Source: Meconema thalassinum (Eukaryota > Arthropoda > Insecta > Orthoptera > Tettigoniidae). From it: a stretch of DNA of 64,000 nt. The DNA lies in assembly GCA_946902985.2 (NCBI GenBank), contig OX336395.1, positions 13,060,708 to 13,124,707 on the forward strand. Direction: 5' to 3'. The notes beneath the pieces were generated by a model. That model worked only from the letters and a program-made list of their open reading frames with translations, ran no database searches and had not been told where the DNA came from. This document shows positions 12,302 to 23,362 of the stretch, one piece after another (within the stretch, counting starts at the first letter, position 1; each line of letters opens with the position of its first letter). The translations under genes were made by a program, and so were the position numbers.

Positions 12302-13456
12302 ACAGTCATAATGTTTAGCTTTTTAAATAGTTCTTTACAAGATACTCTTCGATTTACATTACACATTGCTCTGACTATCTTTTTCCGCATAATAAATATT
12401 CTTGCCATATCTGAATCCCCACCCCAGAATATAATCCCATATCTAATAACAGACAAGAAATATGCATGGTACACTGTTATCATGACCCTTATATCGGTAG
12501 CTCCTGCCAGGATAGATACTGCATATACAAAGCTATTTAATCGTTTAACAAGGCCGTCAATGTGACTCGATCAACATAGATTCTTATTTAATGTCGTGCC
12601 AAGAAAATTAACATTATTCTTATTTGCAAGATCAGTGCTATCCAGACTAAGTTCAATTTCCTTTTGTGAGGAATGTTTGCTGCTAAACAGCATTATTTCT
12701 GTTTTAAGCATGTTTAATTGCAAGTAATTTTCTCTACACCAAGAGCCTAGATCTTCAAGTGTTTCCTGCAAAATATTTTCAATGTTACAAGTTCTTTCGC
12801 AGGATGCAATTACAGAAGTATCGTCTGCAAACTGTACAACATTCTGTTTGATGGTTGGACGCAAATCATTCACATACAAAAGAAATAAGATTGGCCCCAT
12901 TATTGAACCCTGTGGCACGCCTTTGGTCACCCTTTCCCATTTAGAATAATACTTAGTCCCATTGGACAACAATAATGTTCGTTGCTTTCGATCGTACAGA
13001 TAGGAAGCGAACCAATCTTGAGTTTTACCATTTATCCCATAAATATCTAATTTTTTAAATAACAGTAAGTGGTTTACTGTGTCAAATGCTTTAGTCAGGT
13101 CACAAAATATCCCAGCAGCACACAGAGTCATCTAGCAATTTGCTTATGGAAGAAATAAATTCATTTATTGCATGGTGTGTACTAAGATCCTTCCGAAAGC
13201 CAAACTGAGTATTTAAAATAATATTTTCTTTGTAAATATATGTAAGAATTTGTTCCTTAACTACCTCTTCAAATATTTTTGAGAATATAGTTAGTATAGA
13301 AACTGGTCTGAAATTAGTCATATCTTCCCTTTTCCCCTTTTTAAAGAGTGGCCTAACCTCCGCATATTTAAGACTATCAGGAAAACTCCCTGTTAAAAGT
13401 GACTGATTAATAATCATTGATAATGGCTGTGCTATCTCAGTTACAAGCCCCCTTCA
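12302..13456 (-). pseudogene. LINE A reverse transcriptase, broken
   Basis: Two overlapping minus-strand ORFs (13417-13100 and 13131-12571) plus 12483-12302 cover most of an RT domain. Visible motifs in order are VRPLFKKGKR and NFRPVSIL (fingers), FGFRKDLST, then DLTKAFDTVNH (palm motif A), GVPQGSIMGPILFLLYVNDL, and FADDT (catalytic aspartates near 12830). A frameshift near 13115 separates fingers from palm, and a stop follows FLGTTLNKNLC near 12571. The style (VNH after the first aspartate, FADD box) fits the Jockey/CR1 group. The upstream part was displaced by the LINE B insertion. Confidence 0.85.
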
Positions 13457-15250
13457 TTCGGAATAGACTAGACCATTTAGTGTGCACGATATCGATGCAG
13501 CTTTAGAAGATATGAAATTTGGTAAAGCACCGGGATTTGATGGGATTCACCCCGAGTTTCTGATTAATAGTGGAGAAAATATGAAACTATGGTTATCTAG
13601 GTTTCTAACTTACATTCTTCGAACAGGCAACCTACCTCGCTTATTTAAAATGAGTAAAGTCATTGCAATCCTAAAACCAGGAAAGCCTAGTGAAACACCA
13701 GAGAGCTATAGACCAATAGCATTGCTCAGTGCAGGCTATAAACTACTAGAAAGACTAATCTTGAATAGAATTGCTACAAAAGTGTTCGAAACGATCCCTA
13801 TTCATCAAGCAGGATTCAGACCACAAAGAAGTTGTGCCGATCAAGTCCTGTCATTAACTACCTTCATCGAAGCAGGATTCCAACAAAGACTAAAGACTTC
13901 GGTAGCATTTGTAGACCTAAAGGCAGCTTACGACACAGTGTGGAGAGAAGGCGTTATCAGTAAACTCCTTAAAGTGATTCCATGCAGGAGTCTGACTCAC
14001 CTTATAAACAACATGCTGAGTGACAGAACATTTCGCGTAGTCATGGGAAGTGAAATCAGCAGATCCAGCAAACTAAACAATGGACTTCCACAAGGTTCAG
14101 TGCTTGCCCCACTTCTGTTCAATTTATATATTTCAGATATACCCCCCACAAAATCCAGGAAATTTGGTTATGCAGATGATTGGGCACTTGCCACTAACGA
14201 CCTATGCTTCGAGGAGATAGAGGAATCGCTGACAAAAGATCTCGCTGTTTTAGGAAACTACTTCCGAAAATGGAGACTCCAACCAAGCATGAGTAAAACA
14301 GAAGTTTCTTGTTTTCATCTGAACAACGGAATGGCTTCAAGGGATCTCAAGGTATACTTCGATAACACCCTTCTCCGCCATAATAGACACCCCAAATATC
14401 TGGGGTTACACTCGATAGAACGCTGTCGTTCCAAGAACACTTGAGAAAGAGTGCTGCCAAGATTCAGACACGCAACAACATCATTCGAAAACTATGTGGT
14501 ACTACTTGGGGTGCAAGTGCAACTACTTTACGTTGCTCAGCTCTTGGCCTGGTTTACTCTACTGCAGAGTATTGTGCCCCTGTCTGGATAAACAGCCCTC
14601 ATGTGAAGAGAATAGATGTTAAATTAAATGACACAATGAGAATGATCACAGGCACGATCAGATCAACTCGTATTCAGTGGCTGCCTGTATTAAGCCATAT
14701 TCCCCCACCCCACCTCCGCAGATGCAATGCTTTGATGAATGAATACAAGAAGATCCAGATTAATCAAAGACTGCCCATTAATGAGGATATCCACCACCTA
14801 CATATAGATAGACTGAAGTCAAGACATCCACCCATCTTCACGGCGGAGAATCTGGCAATGAGTAATTTCAACCTTACTGAGAAATGGTCTAATGAATGGG
14901 GACAATTCGCCCCAGCAGAGTCTTTGGAAATGCCATGCATCACACAGAAGGTACCTGGCTTTGAACAACCTCGGAAAGTATGGTCCAAGCTAAACCGGAT
15001 CCGAACTAACCATGGTGTGTGTGCAGATCTGCTATACAAATGAAGGAAAAAGACATCATCTTGTTGCGACTGTGGTGCTGAGAGGCAAACTGTGAAGCAC
15101 ATCACCCAAGAATGCCCACTGAGCCGTTTCGACGGAGATAGAACAGAATTTTTCCTGGGGACGCCACAAGCGATTAACTATGTAAATAGTGTAAATATAA
15201 ATCTGTAGCTCATGTATACGCCATACGATAAAAAATAAATAAATAAATAC
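13457..15250 (+). mobile_element. LINE B: 5'-truncated plus-strand LINE inserted in LINE A
   Basis: The insertion splits LINE A between its linker (15251) and RT (13456), in opposite orientation. It begins mid-RT and ends in an (AAAT)n-like tail at 15228-15249 after a short 3' UTR, a standard LINE end. I found no clear target duplication. Confidence 0.85.
13458..15200 (+). pseudogene. LINE B reverse transcriptase with C-terminal zinc knuckle, frameshifted
   Basis: The reading frame opens inside the RT fingers (GKAPGFDGIHPEF), continues through SYRPIALLSAGYKLLER, QAGFRPQRSCADQ, DLKAAYDTVW (motif A), GLPQGSVLAPLLFNLYISD, and YADDWA (motif C, near 14171), and breaks near 14430 where the frame shifts. 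The second ORF (14441-15043) holds the thumb/connection region and ends in a stop. Beyond it a CDCG...H...C knuckle at about 15056-15112 is still recognisable. Endonuclease and ORF1 are missing through 5' truncation. The YADDWA box and C-terminal knuckle point to an I/Jockey-like group; I cannot name the clade with confidence. Confidence 0.85.
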
Positions 15251-16730
15251 TGATAGTTTTACTAACCAAACTGGGATTTCATCCCAACCAACACATTTTT
15301 TTATCTTTTAACGACAAAATTATTTTTTAAATTTCATTTTCAGTAACAGTTCTAAATTCCATCTTACTTGAAATGTTAGAAAACATCTTTTCATTTACAT
15401 TGTCATTACCACTTGTGATTTCTGTCCCGACATTCACAAAGAACTTGTTAAATAATTCCGACATATAAAGAGGGTCATTTATAACTTTGCCTTCTATGCG
15501 GATTTTCATAATTTCAGTTTTGTTACTCTGTACACCAAGTTAAGAGTTTACTACAGACCACAATGCTCTGTTTTTATTGTTAGATTTCATTATGAAGTTG
15601 TTATTTGCTTTGATTTTTGCAGCCTTTACCACTTTATTAAATATTTTCTTGTACTGCTTCACATATTCTAAGAATTCTGTTTTTTTATTAACTTTTGCTT
15701 CGATATGAAGCTGCCGTTTCCTATTACTTGATATTTTGATCCCAGGCGTGATCCACTGTACTTTTGAAGACTGTTTGATTTTAACATATGTGTATGGAAA
15801 TCATTCATCAAAAAGGCAAAGGAAATTATTCATAAAACTATTAAAATTATCATTTGTTGATGTTTTACAATCAAAGGTCCATTTTACTTTACTTAGTTTT
15901 CGAATGAAGGCAGTTTGATTCTGTTGATGAAAATTTCTCCTTCTTACGTTTTTGCAGTTAGGTGGTTTAAGTTTTGAATACTTTGGTAGTGACAGAAATA
16001 GAGCATTTAGGTCAGAAAAGCCTATTTCAATATTTGCTGCCTTATTTGGTGAATAATTATAACTTGTAAGAATATTGTCAATGCAGGTTGCAGAGGTGGC
16101 TGTTATTCTTGTTGGTTCGCTGAAGTTAAATTAATGACCATAATTGCTGGCTAGTTCAGAGAAATGTCTGGTAACGCAATCATCTGAAAGAATATCTATG
16201 TTGAAGTCTGCTGCGATTATGACTTTCTTATTTTTTCTTTTTTTTTTTCTTTTCATTTTATCAAGTAATACATTAAGATTGGATAGAAACATACTACTTC
16301 TAGTGTAACCTGGGACTCTATAGATCGACAGTATTATTGTTTTATATTTAGGTAGCTCAATGCAGCAGCTTTCAAATGTATTTTCCTCGTTCATCATATC
16401 AAAGTCATTCCTAACAATAAAATCTACTCCTCGATCAACAAGAATACAGGAACCTCCGTAACCTTCATTTTTTCTACAGAAATAACTACCCAATACATAT
16501 CCATTTAACGCATTCAAAAGATTTATGGAATCTTGAGATAACCAGTGTTCATTTAAGCAGGTTACTTTAACTATATTATGCATATCGGCAAGAAATATCC
16601 TTAAATCGTTAATTTTATTACTATTACCACATGATAAGCCTAGACTATTCATGTTTAAGTGCATGATTGCAGGTGTATCTGTAAATTTATGCTGGAGAAT
16701 TTCTCTAGCAGACAAAGTAGGCCTACTATA
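15251..16730 (-). pseudogene. LINE A endonuclease and linker, broken
   Basis: The minus-strand ORF 16715-16131 has apurinic/apyrimidinic endonuclease features: HLNMNSL at the N-terminus, CLNEHWL, GYGGSCILV, a strand with IILSIYRVPG, and AADFNIDIL with the catalytic D and N. Similarity continues past the stop at 16131 through a TATCIDNI segment and FSDLNAL, then a basic linker to about 15251 with more stops. Endonuclease before RT is the normal ORF2 order. It is interrupted downstream by LINE B. Confidence 0.82.
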
Positions 16731-16859
16731 GTTATTTTCAATATTGATACAAAGTTCCGTATCTGAAATAAAACTATAATCTAAGTTCTTATCTTTTTGT
16801 GAGTTACCACTGTTTACTCTGCATTTAAATGCCTTCTTTTACTTATCTGAATTCTCCAG

Positions 16860-17200
16860 CCTACATTCTATTAAAAAGCAACATTTCCAAGAGTGATAAC
16901 AGAGTTGTCTACTTCTATATTATTGATACTACTACTGACTGTTTCTGCTAACTTTGTTTTGCCATTTACATTCATATGCATGCCATGCCTTGTGAACATG
17001 TATCTATCAAATTTAGTGACATCTATCATATCGACATTTTTAAACCGTGAACATAACCTGGAGATCTCATTGTTTACTCTGTTTACCTCTATATTTACAC
17101 ATGACTCAGGGTTCAAATCGTGCCTAATTGGTAAATTAACAACAACAACAACAACATTAGTATGGGTTAGTTTACCGAGCGTACACTTCAAATTTCTTAA
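16860..17200 (-). pseudogene. LINE A ORF1, SGNH-esterase-like C-terminal part
   Basis: The minus-strand ORF (17248-16871) contains LPIRHDL near its middle, NRVNNEIS, and TRHGMHMNVNGK. This matches the arrangement I know from esterase-domain ORF1 proteins of CR1/L2-like LINEs, where the final TRHG-H-N block carries the catalytic Asp/His region. It is read just before the endonuclease, as expected. The N-terminal half is missing; the sequence changes at about 17200 to the truncated plus-strand LINE C. No full catalytic triad can be shown. Confidence 0.6.
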
Positions 17201-17204
17201 GACG

Positions 17205-17866
17205 GAATGGAACAGGATTTTGAATTCTCTGCCGTAAAAATACAGCAATTTAAGTTAATAATTGTATGCGTATACCGTTCTCCGTCAGGAAAGTTTCCTT
17301 TATTTATAGATAAATTAGAATTGTTACTCAATAACATGAGCAAAGTAAATTTTGATATAATAATTTGTGGGGATGTAAATGTGGATTTCTTAAAATTTGA
17401 TAGAAATTGTGAATTATTAACACAGTTACTAATTTCCTATGGAATGAAACCCACAGTAAACACCCCAACAAGAATAACAAAATTTAGTAAAACCACTCCT
17501 GATCAAATTTTTATAAATACAGATAAATATCACCATTCAATAGAAGTCTATTGTCCGGGTTTTAGTGACCACCATGGACAAATACTGAGTTTTGAAGTAT
17601 CCGAAACAATCAATAATAATGATAATGGAGTAAAATCAAAGTGCAGGTCATTCACTGAATCAAATGTTACATATTTCAATGACTTATTAAATAAGGAAAC
17701 ATGGTCAGAAATGTATGAACTAGAAAATGTAAATGATAAATTTAATGCATTTAACAGTACCCTAAATCACTATTTTGAAATAGCATTCCCCTTTAAACGA
17801 AGAACTGTTCAAAATAACAAAACTAGCAATTGGATAACAACAGGGATTATAAATTCATGTCAATGA
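17205..17866 (+). pseudogene. LINE C endonuclease, 5'-truncated
   Basis: The 219-codon frame starts inside an AP-endonuclease domain: LIIVCVYRSPSG, then IIICGDVNVDF (catalytic D/N), TRITKFSKTTPDQIF, and FSDHHGQI with the final D-H pair. The N-terminal catalytic glutamate region is missing. The frame stops at 17864-17866 within a linker that continues in broken frames to 18240. The protein would have nicked target DNA to prime reverse transcription; this copy cannot. Confidence 0.85.
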
Positions 17867-18240
17867 AAGACATTTCTACACAAATTATATAAACAATACC
17901 ACACAACACCTGAATTCCATTTATACTACAAAAATACACTAGCATATTAAATAAGGTAATAAGACTAGCAAAGAAAATGCATGATGATAATTTTATTTCC
18001 CAATCATCTAATAAAAACAGGGCTATGTGGTCCGTGATAAAGAAAGAAAATGGAAAATCTGCTAAAATACAAAGGAACATTACACTGACCAGAAATAATA
18101 AAGTGATTAATAATCCAGAGGAAATAGCAAACACTTTTAATGACTATTTTCTGGAAATTCAACAAAAATTATTAAATAAATCACAGGTAAATACACTAAA
18201 TTCTAATAATAAAATAAATATATGCACTGATTATTTATAA

Positions 18241-18533
18241 ATAATGTCACAAGTGAAGAGGTAAGAATAGTTATAAAAGAGCTAAAAAATAAATTCTGTT
18301 CTGGTATTGATGGTATCCCTGATGCAATTTTAAAGAAATGTGCAGAAAATATAATAAATCCACTTACGCACTTAATATACAGTTCAATTCTCTCAGGAAC
18401 TTGCCCGGATATTTTGAAGTTATCAAAAGTAATTCCAGTGAACAAAAACGGTTCAAAAGATAAATTAGATAACTATCGTCCTATTACCTTACCAACTGGT
18501 ATTGCAAAAATTGTGGAAAAAATTATGTATAAG
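18241..18533 (+). pseudogene. LINE C RT fingers, interrupted
   Basis: A short coding remnant contains CSGIDGIPDAI, then SKVIPVNKNGSKDKLDNYRPIT and GIAKIVEKIMYK, all typical N-terminal RT motifs. It ends exactly where the GC-rich element begins. The matching continuation (FIEKNKILS, then QHGFRTEKS) resumes at about 19990. Confidence 0.85.
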
Positions 18534-18604
18534 AGCAGCCAGCAGCACGAAGTTAGTGTCCGTCCTATCGCCGCCCGCAGCGGCCCACCATCGTGCATCG
18601 GAGC

Positions 18605-19450
18605 ATGCCTCCTAAAACCCAGAGAACACCAACAACTTCTGGGGAGCGAGGCTTGGCGAAACGACTGATCAAGAATCAACCTAGTGTGTCGAGTCACTTC
18701 AAAGAAACCAGAATAGCAAACTCGACACCAAAGAACGCCAACAAAATCAAAACGCAGCAACCACCACGAACCAGGACACCGTCGCCCGCAAAGCGACCTC
18801 CGCCGTCTACACCTACACAATCTACAGGAACGGAATCCGCCGACGACACGCTATCTGTCGCATCAGCAGTCATGACGGCCCCAGCGGTACCTCCAGAACT
18901 TATGGAATTAATGCAGGACATCCGACAACGCTTGACTTTTTTGGAGGATCGCCGTGCCCAGGACGAACCACCGGACGACGAGGACGACGACGACTACGAA
19001 GAAGAACCATGTCCACCAGCTCGACCTATCTTACCTTGGAGGGCCTTGGCTCCTGCCGATTATCTCAAGGGCCTTCCGACTCCAGCAGACCAGAAAGTTT
19101 ACAACATCGCACTCGCTTTACAACAACAACTGATATACGTCCCCAACGGGCGCGACCATCACGACGTTCAGACGACGCTCTTTCTTCTTTCCAATTGGCG
19201 CCATCTCGACAATTGCCAGAAGAAGTACGCCTTCAATCGGGCAAACATCTTATACGCAGCACTCACCAAGGGATGGGGATTCGCCATACAAATGGACAGT
19301 GCCGGCGGCGACGAACTTCTAGAACTCCCGCCGAACTTCCAATACCAGCCAGTCCGTCAGCCCGCGGTCACCCGCGGAGGGTTCCCAAGGGGCACCAGCC
19401 GAGGACGCGGACGACGCGGGGGCGGACGAGGGGCAGCAGCAACCAAATAA
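18605..19450 (+). CDS. Gag-like protein of the GC-rich element (281 aa)
   Basis: I chose the ATG at 18605 (MPPKTQRTPTTSGERG) because the upstream in-frame start is only GTG. The N-terminal ~90 residues are basic and Pro/Ser/Thr-rich (PPRTRTPSPAKRPPP), followed by a hydrophobic helix (LMELMQDIRQRLTFLEDR), an acidic tract (DDEDDDDYEEE near 125-135), a globular segment beginning near RPILPWRALAP and containing QQQLIYVPNGRDHHD, NCQKKYAFNRANILYAALTKGW, and a C-terminal Arg/Gly-rich tail (GTSRGRGRRGGGRG). An RG-rich tail suits nucleic-acid binding by a retroelement capsid-like protein. The ORF is intact while its LINE host is broken. After the TAA its frame stays open for another ~65 codons. I do not recognise a defined family; the function is inferred. 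Confidence 0.65.
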   Translation: MPPKTQRTPTTSGERGLAKRLIKNQPSVSSHFKETRIANSTPKNANKIKTQQPPRTRTPSPAKRPPPSTPTQSTGTESADDTLSVASAVMTAPAVPPELMELMQDIRQRLTFLEDRRAQDEPPDDEDDDDYEEEPCPPARPILPWRALAPADYLKGLPTPADQKVYNIALALQQQLIYVPNGRDHHDVQTTLFLLSNWRHLDNCQKKYAFNRANILYAALTKGWGFAIQMDSAGGDELLELPPNFQYQPVRQPAVTRGGFPRGTSRGRGRRGGGRGAAATK

Positions 19451-19820
19451 GGATTCGGAGACGGTCTTCCCGGCAGACCGATCATCCGGACCTTCCAGAT
19501 TCCAGGTCCAACACCACTTCAACCCGGCTTCCGAGAACTCGATCATGGCGCTCCCTCGGTGATTACGACTTCGCCCTGGCAAGACTCGGTTCTCATGCCG
19601 CAGCGGAGCTCTGTGGTCCGGATACTCGGGAGGAAGAATAGTGGGAAAGTGACATAGTGTGTGGACTAAGACTCAGTGAAGTGTAGAGGGTATATGTTGA
19701 GGTATATATATATCTGTGTGATTTAATCATTTGTTGAATTCCTTGTTGTTTTGGGTGTGTTCCCTCCTATTGAGGGGTCACGTATATCTATGTTCTCGCT
19801 GCTATGTAAAATTTTAACCT

Positions 19821-19826
19821 AATAAA
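19821..19826 (+). terminator. Polyadenylation signal AATAAA of the GC-rich element
   Basis: AATAAA lies about 370 bp after the gag stop and just before the terminal hairpin, followed by GCACAGGGCCCTCAG. The position suits 3' end formation of the gag transcript. Confidence 0.5.
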
Positions 19827-19917
19827 GCACAGGGCCCTCAGCCCGGCCGCTCCTCGCCAGGCGGCTGCGCCCGTACTGCTCGGCTTCGCCTCCTTTATAC
19901 GCGCCTGTCCAGGCAAA

Positions 19918-19953
19918 GTATATAAGGAGCGGGGTCGGGCTGTCGGGAGCAGT
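19918..19953 (+). promoter_or_regulatory. TATA box and initiator at the 3' end of the GC-rich element
   Basis: GTATATAAGG (19918-19927) is followed about 31 bp later by CAGT (19950-19953, candidate +1 at A 19951) in GAGCAGTCG, matching TATA-to-initiator spacing in arthropods. It points out of the element. In a circle or head-to-tail dimer joined at the 14-bp repeat, it would lie about 85 bp upstream of the gag ATG. The TATA box is also one arm of a hairpin (CTCCTTTATAC at 19890-19900). Confidence 0.5.
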
Positions 19954-19981
19954 CGTTTGGTGGAGGAGCAGCCAGCAGCCT

Positions 19982-20960
19982 TATATAAGTTTCATAGAAA
20001 AAAATAAAATATTATCAAACTCACAACATGGATTCAGAACGGAAAAATCTACACAGACAGCAATTTACGTATGTAGTAATTGTATACTGAAATTAATTGA
20101 CAATAAGGAACATGTAACTGGCCTATTCTTGGATTTATCGAAAGCATTTGATGTTGTTGACCATAAAATCCTCCTTACCAAACTAAATCAATATGGTATT
20201 AGAGGTCTAGCTAATAAATGGATCGAGTCTTACTTAACAAGGCGTAAACAAATAGTAAGCTTGAGACACAAGGATGATGGAACCAAATTACTTAATGAAA
20301 CATTGTCCAATGAGGGAATTATTGAATTTGGAGTACCCCAGGGATCGGTTTTGGGCCCACTACTCTTTCTTCTATATATCAATGATATAACACAGAACGT
20401 TCATTCACATAAGGAAATTTTGTTTGCGGACGATACAACACTCGTAATAAAAGGTGAAACTAAACAGGTCATTCAGCAGTCTGCTGACTCCGTTACAGGA
20501 GAGTTAACCAAATGGTCACAAGATAATCGCCTCATAATAAACTATAAAAAAACAGTATGTCTAAATTTCCACACTATACAGAATAGGAATCCTGCGAAAC
20601 CCAATATAACATTAAATGGTCATCAAATAGATAATAAATCAGAAACAAAGTTTTTAGGACTATGGATACAACAAGACTTGAAATGGAATAAACATATACA
20701 ATATCTGAATACTAAACTGAACTCGATGTGCTTTGCGTTACGTATTTTGAAAACCTGCACCAGCATGCACACATTAAGAAATACTTATTTTGCTTATTTC
20801 CATTCATACTTAAGATATGGGATCATATTTTGGGGTATGTCGCCAGATGTACTAAGCACGTTTAGGATACAAAAGAGGGCGATTAGAATTATGGCAAATG
20901 TAAACTAGAGAATCATGTAGACCTCTGTTTAAAGATTTAAACATTCTCCCACTGCCCTGC
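19982..20960 (+). pseudogene. LINE C reverse transcriptase palm and thumb, interrupted
   Basis: The open frame 20129-20908 includes DLSKAFDVVDHKIL (motif A, catalytic Asp), FGVPQGSVLGPLLFLLYINDI (motif B), and FADDTTLVIKG (motif C, near 20423), then a FLGLWIQQDLKWNKHI segment and the RYGIIFWG block of the thumb. Upstream, QHGFRTEKS (about 20020) connects it to the fingers at 18241. It stops at 20908, and the continuing homology (KDLNILPLPCIYI) is cut at 20968 by the LTR element. The motif set fits Jockey/CR1-like LINEs; the copy is inactive. Confidence 0.88.
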
Positions 20961-20968
20961 ATATATAT

Positions 20969-21841
20969 TGTTTTAGATCCCTTATTTGGGGGTGGATCTA
21001 AAAGGGAGAGTTGCTGTACTAATTTATGAGTTTGTGCCTAAAGAAGGGTAGCTCCCCTTGACAGGGCAAGCTGACCAGTGTAGTGTGTTGTGGTGTGCTA
21101 GGAACTAGGGGGCGCTCCTATAAAGACTGTAAATGTGGTTTAAGGGATGCAGCCTTAGCACGCGGGTCGATGTACTAGTCGCCCAGCCGGCTACTTATTA
21201 TATAATCACCTTGCTAGTGTCAGCGGTTCGGCACGCGCTTCACTTGAGCACGCGAGCCGCTGTGAGGAATACAAGGACGTCTGAGTTGGCGTTATTACTA
21301 CGGTGTGTCACGTCTGACTGTGACGGGAGTAAGGAAGGACGTTGGGACGTGAAGAAGAGTGTAGATCAGTAATGCAAGTGTAAGAGACTGACCAAGTGTT
21401 TATTGGTCAGCAATGAGTAACTGTTAGTCCCTTTTAAGGGATCTTGTGATGTTATAATGTGAGTACAAACTGTGGGTGTTAGGTTACAAAAGTAGGATTC
21501 TGAACACTGACTGACTGACTCACCTCGGTTGACACTGTCGTTAGCCTCCGGCTGTCTCGTCGAAGCACTGATGATGGAGAGATCCTCGTGACCCACTTAA
21601 GGCACCTTTTATACCTTTAGCCTCTGTTCTGTCAGCGCGTTGTGGCATAGTTGAACCAGTTTGTAGTATGTCGCTGTGTGTCATAATTACGCAAGGGTTG
21701 AGCTGCTTTATGGAGTAGCCAGCTGCCCTTATAGTATTGATGGATATTGGGTAGGCTTTTAAAGGGTTGCCTTTTATGAGATTTAGACAGATGATGGGGG
21801 GGATGATCTCTAAGGGGTGCATACCCCTTGGGTATTGTACA
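20969..21841 (-). repeat. 3' LTR of the gag-only element
   Basis: This 873-bp LTR runs TGTTTTAG...TTGTACA on the plus strand. It is the 3' LTR in element sense because gag is on minus. It matches 27053-27925 at a constant 6084-bp offset with no difference noticed. A self-complementary CTGACCAAGTGTTTATTGGTCAG occurs near 21392. ORFs of 60-106 codons inside are duplicated between LTRs and look like nothing known. Confidence 0.95.
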
Positions 21842-21857
21842 AGCCTCTTCCTCCATT
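21842..21857 (-). promoter_or_regulatory. Polypurine tract next to the 3' LTR
   Basis: On the minus strand the bases before the LTR read AATGGAGGAAGAGGCT, a purine run of the kind that primes plus-strand DNA synthesis. It fixes the element's orientation together with gag and the primer-binding site. Confidence 0.7.
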
Positions 21858-23362
21858 TGGTCGCGTCCTCGCGACCGGGAAGGGCACTTGGGGTTGGGAT
21901 GTTGTCGTAGTAGTTTTTGAATCCCCCTCGTCTCTTCTGGTGGTGGCGTCGTAAGCGTCGTCGTATGGAACGGGTGTCGTCGTGCAGAAGTGTAGGTGTG
22001 CGGTCAGCCCGTGTTCAGAGGGGAGGGTTATGGGGTGTACATAGATATATATGTATATAAATTTTACATTGCATGGTGAAATGTGCATTAACATTGTTGA
22101 ATAAAGAAAATAATTGCTATTGAGGCACAATCGCCATTGCCGTTGTCGGCATAAAAAAGAAAAAAAACATGGTTATACATGGTTACATAGTTGTGCAGGG
22201 AGGAAAAACCCAGGGCCGAACGGATGATTGCGTCGTCCGCCCTATCTTGGGGAAAAAGTGCTCCCTGCAATAAAGAAGATAGGAGAGAATAGAAAAAAAA
22301 TGGGTGTTCCAGGGTATAATTTAAAGGAAATATTTAAAATGTATTTATTGGTGTGGGATAAAACGGAACACCCTGACAAATGGGGAAGTTAGAAGAGAGA
22401 AAAATGAAAGAAAACAATTCACAGACATTGGTTACGTGTTACCTTAGCAAACGAAACAAAACAAAAATATAGACATCGTGTACACGTGAACTTGATAAAC
22501 AGACAAAAATATATATAGTGTTTAATGTATTATGTTGCGATGCTGACATTTAGGAATTTCCATTGGAATAATTGCCCGTGGGCGCATGAATATGTATGTA
22601 GTTTACTCTTTAAAATTATGAACTACACTGACCTTATGTCTACTTAAGCGCGCTAAACCCTTATAATTCTAGTTTTTGTTTGGATCCTCGCGTGCACGCT
22701 ACCTGTTTGTATGTACGCTTGCCGTATCACGGCTGATCCTATACGGCCACCTCTTGGCACGGTTGAGTGGTCGTACCGCTTGCAGTGTATTCTTAATACC
22801 TAGTCTGTGAAGCATCCTCTGTGGGTGAATGCTTGCACACTTGGCCATGAGGGTCGCCGCCACATGCCGGTTGCGCCCTCATCGCCGTAAGCTGCGTCGC
22901 ATTTTGACGCTTCAAGTGTTTTTGTTTTATGCAGATCTGCCAGCAAGCCTGATGCCCCACAGGCATCATTCCCGCTGTGCAGATTATTGACGTGTAGCTG
23001 TAAAAACAAAATGTAGTGAGTGTGTAAGTGGGAATGAATGTTAAATGGAGGTTAGTATGCACAGGTATAATACTACAATAAGGGGGCATTAAATAGCATG
23101 TTGCTGCTATCTGGCAGCAAAATCATAATTACACGTGTCATATTCTAGGTGACAATGCCTGCAAAAAAAAAAATGGAGAGGTTAACAAAACATTGAAATT
23201 CCCTATTCCATATGCCGCTTCCTGTGGCAGCGTTGCCACAGTCTGAAGCCCCTTTTTACCTGTGAAAAGAATGGCATGGTTATTATTACTCGATATATGG
23301 CCGGGCTTACCCTATATGGTGCCGTGACGTCATTTCCTAATGTGTTGTAGTATTGGGCTTAC

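Larger units (their letters stand above)
10636..17204 (-). mobile_element. LINE A: minus-strand Jockey/CR1-like element, nested insertions
   Basis: Read on the minus strand, this holds in order an ORF1 esterase-like piece (about 17200-16860), endonuclease (16715-15900), linker (to 15251), reverse transcriptase (13456-12302), RT C-terminus (12050-11758) and a 3' UTR ending in a (GAAAT)n tail at about 10660-10636. The order is interrupted by a plus-strand LINE fragment (13457-15250), a purine-rich insert (about 12053-12301) and a solo LTR (10877-11754). The ORFs contain stops and frameshifts, so it is inactive. The 3' tail abuts copy A sequence. Confidence 0.85.
18534..19979 (+). mobile_element. 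GC-rich gag-like retroelement, possibly DIRS-like, inside LINE C
   Basis: This 1.45-kb insert is far richer in GC than the surrounding LINE. It is bounded by a 14-bp direct repeat GAGCAGCCAGCAGC (18533-18546 and 19966-19979), and TATAAG occurs at both flanks (left ending 18533, right 19984-19989). It contains one gag-like ORF (18605-19450), an AATAAA at 19821, then a long imperfect hairpin (19875-19953) with a TATA box. No polymerase, integrase or recombinase is recognisable. Ends sharing a short repeat, 3' foldback and a terminal promoter suggest a circle-forming element such as a DIRS relative. A truncated retroelement of another class is possible. Confidence 0.6.

Noticed and set aside
19009..19641. 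210-aa ORF overlapping the gag-like gene
   Set aside because: Different frame of the same GC-rich DNA, with low-complexity Ser/Arg/Thr composition; treated as a shadow of the gag-like ORF.
21133..21372. 79-aa ORF duplicated at 27217
   Set aside because: Identical only because both lie in the LTRs; no known motif.
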